Assembly (NCBI GenBank): GCA_030621685.1
Contig: JAUXHF010000117.1
Location: 1-6,492, forward strand
Direction of reading: 5' to 3'
DNA from: Spirochaetota bacterium
Lineage (GTDB): Bacteria > Spirochaetota > UBA12135 > COTS27
DNA length: 6,492 nt
Numbering within the stretch: the first letter of the stretch is position 1; each line of letters begins with the position of its first letter. Under the pieces are notes generated by a model. That model made no database searches. It was given only the letters and a program-made list of their open reading frames with translations, and was not told where the DNA came from. A program made the position numbers and the translations under genes. Shown piece after piece: positions 1 through 3,913 of this stretch.

Positions 1-23
1 TAAAGAAAAAGGTTTTAGTAGAT

Positions 24-96
24 GGGCCAGTAGCTCCAACGGTTAGAGCGGTGGATTCCAAATCCATGCGTGAGGGTTCGAATCCTTCCTGGCCTG
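24..96 (+). tRNA. tRNA-Trp (anticodon CCA)
   Basis: The sequence folds into a full cloverleaf of 73 bases. The acceptor stem pairs 24-30 with 89-95 (7 bp, one G-U at the end). The D stem pairs 33-36 with 46-49. The anticodon stem pairs 51-55 with 63-67 around the loop TTCCAAA, with anticodon CCA at 58-60, which reads UGG (Trp). The variable loop is 4 bases (68-71). The T stem pairs 72-76 with 84-88 around the loop TTCGAAT. The discriminator base is G96, and the CCA tail is not encoded. A tRNA-Trp directly upstream of secE-nusG is a common bacterial arrangement, often with rpmG before it. The 23 bases to its left are too short to assign. Confidence 0.97.
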
Positions 97-99
97 TAG

Positions 100-150
100 T
101 GTAGTGCGAGGGTATAAAGCCATAGCCTAGCTTGTAGCGAGGGTATAAAG
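100..150 (+). repeat. Direct repeat in the tRNA-Trp/secE spacer
   Basis: The 14-mer GCGAGGGTATAAAG occurs at 106-119 and again at 137-150, a 31-base period. The similarity extends left through TGTAG, with a 2-base indel (100-119 against 133-150). Each copy holds TATAAA, which looks like a -10 box, but neither has a convincing -35 box about 17 bases upstream. The second copy runs into a short hairpin, TAAAGG-TTT-CCTTTA (146-160). The function is unknown; it could be a promoter or processing region for secE, or only a duplication. The rest of the spacer (97-187) shows nothing else. Confidence 0.6.
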
Positions 151-187
151 GTTTCCTTTAAGGTTAACTAGTGGAGAAAGAAGAGTT

Positions 188-490
188 ATGATTAAGAAAA
201 TATTGAATTTTATTCGAGATGTTCACACGGAACTCAGGGACAAAACAACATGGCCATCAAGAGATGAGGTGCTGAATTCTACGATTATAGTATCGACATC
301 CATAGCTGTTGTTTCGGCTATGCTATTTTTCGTTGACTTAGGCTCTTCGTCTTTGGTGCGTTTTGTGGTGGTTGACAACGTATCGTTTTTCAAGATATTT
401 TTTAGTGAACTTACTTTTGTGTTATTTGTGCTGGTTACCGTGCTTGTTATTATCATTTATACCAGGCTTAAATCGCGCTTACTTAGGTAG
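188..490 (+). CDS. secE: Preprotein translocase subunit SecE
   Basis: SecE is the small essential membrane subunit that clamps SecY in the SecYEG export channel of the inner membrane. The family signature is clear: an amphipathic N-terminal helix (about residues 5-20) leads into TTWPSRDEVLNST (20-32), followed by the conserved transmembrane segment (about 33-51). The ATG at 188 follows a purine-rich stretch with GGAG at 173-176. The protein has 100 residues, whereas single-span bacterial SecE proteins are usually about 60. The surplus is at the C-terminus: a linker (52-68) and a second strongly hydrophobic stretch (about 70-91) ending in the basic RLKSRLLR tail. E. coli SecE also has extra spans, but at its N-terminus. 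The stop lies 11 bases before nusG, so the two genes are surely co-transcribed. Confidence 0.95.
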   Translation: MIKKILNFIRDVHTELRDKTTWPSRDEVLNSTIIVSTSIAVVSAMLFFVDLGSSSLVRFVVVDNVSFFKIFFSELTFVLFVLVTVLVIIIYTRLKSRLLR

Positions 491-501
491 GCTTAGCATC
501 T

Positions 502-1062
502 ATGGCTGAAGAAAAACAAGTATCCACAAAGGTTTTTGGCTGGTTTGTGGTTCATGCTCAATCGGGAAAAGAATTTATTTCGCAGGAAGCCTTAAAGAAA
601 AGGATTGAAAAAGATAGTTTTGATGCCATTAAAGAGGTGGTGGTGCCTGTATATTACGAAACTATTTATAAAAATGGCAAAAAAAGAAAAGTAAAAAAGA
701 AATCTTTCCCGGGCTACCTCTGTGTGAAAATGCAATTGGATGCGGAGACCAAAAACTATATTCGCGAAACCCCTTATGTTACGGGATTTTTGCACCAAGG
801 CTTAGGAGACCCTATACCCTTAAGCGATATCGAGATGGAGTCGATATTGAGTACAGGCGCAGAAGAATCGGCTAAGCCCGGCTCTGTGCAAATAGATTTT
901 GATGTGGGGCAGAAAGTGCTTATTGTTGATGGGCCTTTTAATAACTTTTCTGGATCGGTGAAGGCTGTGTATCCGGATAAAGGAAAACTGAATGTGAGTA
1001 TCGAGATTTTTGGCCGTGAAACGCCTGTGGAAATTGATTACTACAAAGTAAAAAAACAATAA
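502..1062 (+). CDS. nusG: Transcription termination/antitermination factor NusG
   Basis: NusG binds RNA polymerase at the clamp, suppresses or modulates pausing, and links the enzyme to Rho or to ribosomal S10. The 186-residue product has the normal length and two-domain plan. The NGN domain starts at GWFVVHAQSGKE (13-24) and contains the FPGY motif (69-72) and VTGF (93-96). A linker of about 35 residues follows. The KOW domain lies at about 132-186, with VDGPFNNFSG (142-151) and IFGR (169-172). Residues 57-67 form a strongly lysine-rich stretch between NGN strands. The ATG at 502 is only 11 bases after the secE stop, and its SD is weak (AGGTAGG overlapping that stop), so translational coupling to secE is plausible. 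The domain order and motifs leave little doubt. Confidence 0.96.
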   Translation: MAEEKQVSTKVFGWFVVHAQSGKEFISQEALKKRIEKDSFDAIKEVVVPVYYETIYKNGKKRKVKKKSFPGYLCVKMQLDAETKNYIRETPYVTGFLHQGLGDPIPLSDIEMESILSTGAEESAKPGSVQIDFDVGQKVLIVDGPFNNFSGSVKAVYPDKGKLNVSIEIFGRETPVEIDYYKVKKQ

Positions 1063-1074
1063 AAAACCCTGAAT

Positions 1075-1094
1075 CCCCATAGCTATGGGAGGGG
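1075..1094 (+). promoter_or_regulatory. Palindrome/hairpin overlapping the rplK ribosome-binding region
   Basis: The nusG-rplK spacer contains the perfect 14-base palindrome CCCATAGCTATGGG (1076-1089). As RNA it can form a 5-bp stem with an AGCT loop. A second C4/G4 pairing is possible (1075-1078 with 1091-1094). The right arm runs into GGGAGGGG (1087-1094), the only SD-like sequence before rplK. The structure could therefore hide the ribosome-binding site. In other bacteria L1 represses translation of rplK-rplA by binding the leader near the rplK start. This hairpin sits at the right place for that, but I cannot match it base by base to a known L1 site. Confidence 0.4.
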
Positions 1095-1108
1095 CTAGGC
1101 ATGTAAGT

Positions 1109-1537
1109 ATGGCAAACGTAAAAAAAGTATTAAAACTGCAAATTCAAGCGGGTAAGGCGACGCCAGCTCCTCCGGTAGGCACGGCCTTGGGGCCGACTGG
1201 CGTGAACATGATGGACTTTTGTAAGCAATTTAATGATGCCACAAAAGAAGATGCTGGTCTCATCATTCCTGTTGTTATTACTATTTATGATAATAAGACT
1301 TTTACCTTTATAAAAAAATCGCCACCTGCAGCCGTGCTTATTAAGAAGGTACTTAATTTGGCCAAGGGTTCTAGCGAGCCTAATAAGAATAAGGTGGCGA
1401 CTATAAGCGGCGCACAGCTTGAAGAAATTGCTAAAATTAAAATGAACGATTTAAATGCGGTTTCTATGGAAGCTGCTAAAAAAGTTATTGCTGGTACTGC
1501 CCGGAGCATGGGCGTGCTTGTGGCGATTGAAGAGTAG
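1109..1537 (+). CDS. rplK: 50S ribosomal protein L11
   Basis: L11 binds the GTPase-associated centre of 23S rRNA at the base of the L7/L12 stalk and takes part in factor binding and stringent-response signalling. From ATG 1109 the product has 142 residues, the same as E. coli L11, and aligns from its first residues. The N-terminal domain holds the proline-rich LQIQAGKATPAPPVGTALG segment and GVNMMDFCKQFN. The C-terminal RNA-binding domain includes KSPPAAVLIKK, NKNKVATISGAQL and the terminal GTARSMG. An in-frame ATG at 1085 would add eight residues that do not belong to the family and has no SD before it, so I chose 1109. The SD at 1087-1094 is unusually far from that start (14 bases). The gene is the first ribosomal protein gene of the block, 40 bases before rplA. 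Confidence 0.96.
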   Translation: MANVKKVLKLQIQAGKATPAPPVGTALGPTGVNMMDFCKQFNDATKEDAGLIIPVVITIYDNKTFTFIKKSPPAAVLIKKVLNLAKGSSEPNKNKVATISGAQLEEIAKIKMNDLNAVSMEAAKKVIAGTARSMGVLVAIEE

Positions 1538-1560
1538 TTTCTCTTTTATTGATTACGGAG

Positions 1561-1567
1561 CAAGGAG
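1561..1567 (+). promoter_or_regulatory. Ribosome-binding site deciding the GTG start of rplA
   Basis: CAAGGAG lies 10 bases before GTG 1578. No ATG is available in frame between this site and the conserved L1 N-terminus, so the site fixes the start. The 11-mer CAAGGAGTATA (1561-1571) recurs exactly at 3901-3911 before the TTG start of rpoB. Confidence 0.75.
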
Positions 1568-1577
1568 TATATCATCG

Positions 1578-2270
1578 GTGAAAAAAATAAGTAAGCGTTT
1601 TAAGTCTATAGAAGATAGCGTGGCAGAGCATGCTTTAGATAAAGCGGTGGAAGTGTTAAAAACACAGAATTCTGTGAAGTTTGACGAATCAGTTGACATG
1701 TCGTTTAATCTGAATTTGCTGAAAAAGCATGTTGTAAGAGATACCATTACTTTTCCGCATGGGTTTAGCAAATCAAAAAAAGTGATTGTTTTTGCCAAAG
1801 GCGATAAGGCCGATGAGGCAAAGGCTGCAGGCGCCGATGAAGTTGGCGGCCTTGAGCTTATTGAAAAAATAAGCGGAGGCTGGCTGGATTTTGAAGTGGC
1901 TATCGCCGCCCCCGACATGATGCGGGATGTTGCCAAAATTGCTCGTATTCTTGGAACGCGAGGGCTTATGCCTTCTCCCAAAGCCAAAACTGTTACCAGC
2001 AACATTGCAGAGGCAGTAAAAGCTGTGAAGGCAGGTCGGAAAGAATATAGAGCAAATGAACATGGCATTCTTAATTTTTCTGTAGGAAAAAAATCGATGG
2101 ATTCAAAAGCTCTCATAGAAAATGCTCTAGAGCTGTTTGTAAACGTCTTGAAAAAGAAGCCAAGTGATTTGAAGGGTGATTATATTAAATCAATGCATAT
2201 TTCCTCTACCATGGGGAAGTCTGTTCGCTTAAATAGGCGTAGTTTGGCTAAAGCCGAGAGCGTATCGTAA
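1578..2270 (+). CDS. rplA: 50S ribosomal protein L1 (GTG start)
   Basis: L1 forms the mobile L1 stalk that helps release deacylated tRNA from the E site. In many bacteria it also represses its own operon by binding the rplK leader. The 230-residue product has the usual length. Domain I contains KRFK (6-9), KFDESVDMSFNLN (34-46) and the loop VRDTITFPHGFSK (53-65). Domain II spans roughly 68-159 with AKAAGADEVGG (81-91) and LGTRGLMPSPKAKTVT (125-140). Domain I resumes to the terminal STMGKSV. Bacterial L1 usually reads LGPRGLMP, so T127 replaces a well-conserved proline. The reading frame stays open upstream to an ATG at 1455 inside rplK, but that part is only rplK read in another frame. The GTG has a good SD, and the protein then starts like other L1 proteins. 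The stop codon lies inside a 13-base tandem duplication. Confidence 0.95.
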   Translation: MKKISKRFKSIEDSVAEHALDKAVEVLKTQNSVKFDESVDMSFNLNLLKKHVVRDTITFPHGFSKSKKVIVFAKGDKADEAKAAGADEVGGLELIEKISGGWLDFEVAIAAPDMMRDVAKIARILGTRGLMPSPKAKTVTSNIAEAVKAVKAGRKEYRANEHGILNFSVGKKSMDSKALIENALELFVNVLKKKPSDLKGDYIKSMHISSTMGKSVRLNRRSLAKAESVS

Positions 2271-2287
2271 AATAGTATCGTAAAATA
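2262..2287 (+). repeat. Exact 13-base tandem duplication spanning the rplA stop
   Basis: GTATCGTAAAATA occurs twice head to tail, at 2262-2274 and 2275-2287. The first copy supplies the last sense codons and the TAA of rplA; the second repeats the TAA in the spacer. ATAGTAT (2272-2278), at the junction of the two copies, can pair with ATACTAT (2298-2304), which includes the first two bases of the rplJ ATG. No SD-like sequence is visible before rplJ, and there is no room for an L10-type leader. Confidence 0.85.
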
Positions 2288-2302
2288 CTTAGCTGAAATA
2301 CT

Positions 2303-3073
2303 ATGGCAAATGTAGAAAAAAAACAAAACGTTGAGGGTTTTCAACAACTTATTAAGGGAAAATCTTTGGTGTTTTTTAATTATCAAGGGTTTTCTGTTAA
2401 AGATTTTGATGAGCTAAGAGGCGTATTACGAGCAGACGGCGGTACTGTTCGTGTCATGAAAAACACTTTGGCTAGCTGTGCCTTGAACTTGGAAAACATT
2501 TCAGTTCAAGAATCTTGGCTGAAGGGCATGGTGGCTACGGCTATCTCCGATGGCGAGAGCTTCTCTTCTTCGGCGAAAAAACTTTTTGAAATTGAAAAAG
2601 AAGAAAAAGTTGTCATTTTAGGCGGTCTCTATGCCGGCGAGCTGATTGAAGCTGCCGATGTTCGCCTGTATGGCAGCATGCCTTCGCAGAATGAGCTGTA
2701 TCAGCTCTTGGTGGGTTCTTTGCAAACACCTTTGATGCAGCTGGTATCTGTACTCGAGGAAATAGCTAAACAACAAGAGTCTACAAGTGAAGAAGCTGGC
2801 TCTAAAAGCTCCGATGCGGATGGGGCTAGGGCTAGCAAAACAGCTGCTTTGCCGGAAACTAAAACTGAAACTAAAGCAAGCCAAGAAGCTGGCTCTAAAA
2901 GCTCGGATGCATCCACGTCCAGCAAAACAGCTGCTTTGCCAGAAACTAAAACTGAAACTGAAGCAAGCCAAGGAGCTGGCTCTGGCTCTGGTGCTAAAGG
3001 CTCGGATGCAGATGGGGCTAGGGCTAGCAAAACAGCTGCTTTGCCGGAAACTAAAACTGAAACTGAATCATAA
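2303..3073 (+). CDS. rplJ: 50S ribosomal protein L10 with a repeat-built C-terminal extension
   Basis: L10 anchors the L7/L12 dimers and binds 23S rRNA with L11 at the stalk base. The globular domain is recognisable: VFFNYQGFSVKDFDELR (23-39) and VRVMKNTLA (49-57). It is followed by the long L7/L12-binding helix at about 127-158, with LLVGSLQTPLMQLVSVLEEI (135-154). By alignment with E. coli that helix is long enough for about two L7/L12 dimers. L10 normally ends here, at about 160-175 residues. This protein continues to 256. The added tail is low-complexity and rich in Ser, Ala, Thr, Glu and Lys, and consists of three near-identical units (164-194, 195-223, 224-256). It has no hydrophobic core and is probably disordered. 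Neither an SD nor the usual long L10-binding leader precedes the gene; the gap to rplA is 32 bases. Translation may depend on coupling with rplA. The L10 identity is firm; the role of the tail is unknown. Confidence 0.94.
   Translation: MANVEKKQNVEGFQQLIKGKSLVFFNYQGFSVKDFDELRGVLRADGGTVRVMKNTLASCALNLENISVQESWLKGMVATAISDGESFSSSAKKLFEIEKEEKVVILGGLYAGELIEAADVRLYGSMPSQNELYQLLVGSLQTPLMQLVSVLEEIAKQQESTSEEAGSKSSDADGARASKTAALPETKTETKASQEAGSKSSDASTSSKTAALPETKTETEASQGAGSGSGAKGSDADGARASKTAALPETKTETES
2792..3070 (+). repeat. Three tandem coding repeats in the rplJ tail
   Basis: Unit 1 spans 2792-2884 (31 codons), unit 2 spans 2885-2971 (29 codons) and unit 3 spans 2972-3070 (33 codons). All contain the core SKTAALPETKTET. 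Units 1 and 3 share 54 identical consecutive bases (2819-2872 and 3011-3064). The 39-base core of unit 2 (2921-2959) differs from them by one silent change. Unit 2 has STS where the others have DGARA. Unit 3 begins with an extra Gly/Ser stretch that contains a GGCTCT doublet. All length differences are multiples of three, so the frame is kept. Identity at DNA level points to recent duplication or ongoing homogenisation. Confidence 0.95.
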
Positions 3074-3115
3074 GCTTGAAGCTTGGTGATGTGATGCATA
3101 AAAATACGAACTGAA

Positions 3116-3181
3116 CTAAAAATTACTTAGCTAACAACAGCTTCCCAGTTTAGTTGTATAGTTTTTAGAACTAAGAACTGG
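3116..3181 (+). promoter_or_regulatory. Structured rplJ-rplL spacer with two competing hairpins
   Basis: The 151-base spacer (3074-3224) contains a hairpin in which 3145-3155 (CCAGTTTAGTT) pairs with 3169-3181 (AACTA, a 2-base AG bulge, AACTGG): 11 bp around a 13-base loop. Bases 3159-3168 lie mostly in that loop and can instead pair with 3116-3125 (CTAAAAATTA) over 10 bp, one of them G-U. This gives either a competing fold or a pseudoknot. No U-run follows, so it is not a simple terminator. It may be a processing site or a translational control element for rplL. AAGCTT also occurs twice next to the rplJ stop (3072-3077, 3079-3084). Confidence 0.4.
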
Positions 3182-3224
3182 TAATGAAACATAAAAAAAT
3201 ATAAAATAATTTCGAGGTTTTGAA

Positions 3225-3599
3225 ATGGCTTTAACAAAAGAAGATTTTATCAAAGAAATAGAGGGCTTGTCGGTCATGCAACTTAATGAACTGGTTGAGG
3301 CTCTTAAAGAAAAGTTTAACGTTACAGGCATGACTGCTGGCATGGCTGTCGCTGGCGGCGGCGGCGATGCTGCAAAAGCCGAAGAGAAAACATCATTTAA
3401 CGTTATTCTTAAAGAACTTGGAAGCAATAAAATCCAAGTGATAAAAGAAGTGAAAAGCCTCCTTGGCATAGGGCTTATAGAGGCCAAAAAATTAGCAGAA
3501 TCTATTGGGGAAGCCATTAAGAAAGACGTTCCTAAAGAAGAAGCTGAAGAGATAAAAAAGAAACTAGAAGCGGCTGGTGCCACGGCAGAGATTCAATAA
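3225..3599 (+). CDS. rplL: 50S ribosomal protein L7/L12
   Basis: L7/L12 forms the flexible multi-copy stalk that recruits and activates translational GTPases (EF-Tu, EF-G, IF2, RF3). The 124-residue product has the normal plan. The N-terminal dimerisation domain (about 1-33) binds the L10 helix. A hinge follows (about 35-54) that is glycine-rich here rather than mainly alanine-rich. The C-terminal factor-binding domain (55-124) opens with EKTSFNVILKELGSNK. Factor-contact lysines K69, K74 and K88 match E. coli K65, K70 and K84, and K77 stands for R73. I85 replaces the usual lysine of the GLGLKEAK motif. The start ATG has the SD GAGGT at 3214-3218, six bases upstream. The gene lies between rplJ and rpoB as usual, and is separated from both by long spacers. 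Confidence 0.97.
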   Translation: MALTKEDFIKEIEGLSVMQLNELVEALKEKFNVTGMTAGMAVAGGGGDAAKAEEKTSFNVILKELGSNKIQVIKEVKSLLGIGLIEAKKLAESIGEAIKKDVPKEEAEEIKKKLEAAGATAEIQ

Positions 3600-3644
3600 G
3601 ATTTTATTTTTGTTTTACTCTTTAAAGAGTGGGTGTCAAGAAAT

Positions 3645-3667
3645 GGCTTTTTTGTAAAGCCTTTTTT
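3645..3667 (+). terminator. Rho-independent terminator-like hairpin (probable attenuator before rpoB)
   Basis: GGCTTT (3645-3650) pairs with AAAGCC (3656-3661) around a 5-base loop and is followed by six T (3662-3667). The stem is short and has only three G-C pairs, so termination is likely partial. That fits its place between rplL and rpoB, where cells usually lower polymerase output relative to ribosomal protein. An alternative stem, 3658-3664 with 3681-3687, would break it. Confidence 0.65.
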
Positions 3668-3734
3668 GTATGTTGTCTTTAAGGGCTGTAAAATATTCCA
3701 TGCATAAAGATTTAAACATGGCTTTTATGCTTAT

Positions 3735-3760
3735 ATGTTTGCGAAAAATGTTTGCGAAAA
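3735..3760 (+). repeat. Exact 13-base tandem duplication in the rplL-rpoB spacer
   Basis: ATGTTTGCGAAAA occurs at 3735-3747 and again directly after it at 3748-3760. It lies downstream of the terminator-like hairpin and has no coding role I can see. Its unit length equals that of the unrelated duplication at the end of rplA. Confidence 0.85.
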
Positions 3761-3901
3761 CTAAGTAAAGGTGGCTACTGCTTACTGCGTTTGCTTGGTT
3801 TTTTATAAGAATTTAGCGCTATGCTGACAGGCAATAAGGTAGTTATAGAGCATGCTTAATCCATGTTTTGTTGCCGCCTTTGCTATTAATATTAATTTCA
3901 C

Positions 3902-3907
3902 AAGGAG
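3902..3907 (+). promoter_or_regulatory. Ribosome-binding site deciding the TTG start of rpoB
   Basis: AAGGAG lies six bases before TTG 3914, an ideal distance. The nearest in-frame ATG is far downstream, inside conserved beta sequence, so the TTG is the start. The surrounding CAAGGAGTATA matches the rplA site at 1561-1571 exactly. Confidence 0.8.
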
Positions 3908-3913
3908 TATACT

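Larger units (their letters stand above)
3600..3913 (+). other. rplL-rpoB spacer of 314 bases, no gene
   Basis: No credible protein-coding gene is present; the longest ATG frame I noticed is a 16-codon one at 3718-3768 without an SD. The spacer holds, in order: the perfect palindrome ACTCTTTAAAGAGT (3617-3630); a terminator-like hairpin with U-run (3645-3667); a 7-bp stem pairing GCATAAA (3702-3708) with TTTATGC (3724-3730); a 13-base tandem duplication (3735-3760); and the rpoB SD at 3902-3907. In E. coli this same spacer holds a partial terminator and an RNase III processing site, so a similar role is likely here. I found no promoter with two convincing boxes. Confidence 0.7.

Noticed and set aside
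1..23. End of an upstream gene such as rpmG
   Set aside because: Only 23 bases are present; TAA at 1-3 could be a stop codon, but nothing supports a product.
1085..1108. Upstream ATG as the rplK start
   Set aside because: It adds eight non-family residues, has no SD, and lies within the palindrome; the start at 1109 gives the standard 142 residues.
1455..1577. ATG at 1455 as the rplA start
   Set aside because: The extra 41 codons are rplK read in a different frame; GTG 1578 has a good SD and the normal L1 N-terminus.
1553..2116. Long minus-strand open frame opposite rplA
   Set aside because: It is a shadow of the clearly conserved rplA frame and has no family features.
2852..3052. LPETK in each repeat resembles a sortase LPxTG signal
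   Set aside because: L10 is a cytoplasmic ribosomal protein with no signal peptide, the fifth residue is Lys rather than Gly, and no hydrophobic segment follows.
2618..3099. Long open frames on the minus strand and in another plus frame across the rplJ tail
   Set aside because: They arise because the repeat units are multiples of three and low in stop codons; they have no SD and no family features, and they mirror the repeats.
3617..3630. Palindrome ACTCTTTAAAGAGT as a terminator
   Set aside because: There is no T-run on its 3' side and the arms are AT-rich; it is kept only as a spacer feature.
3718..3768. 16-codon open frame in the rplL-rpoB spacer
   Set aside because: It has no SD and no recognisable sequence, and it includes the 13-base duplication.
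3868..3896. Possible rpoB promoter (TTGTTG and ATTAAT)
   Set aside because: Both boxes match the consensus poorly, and AT-rich sequence gives such matches by chance.
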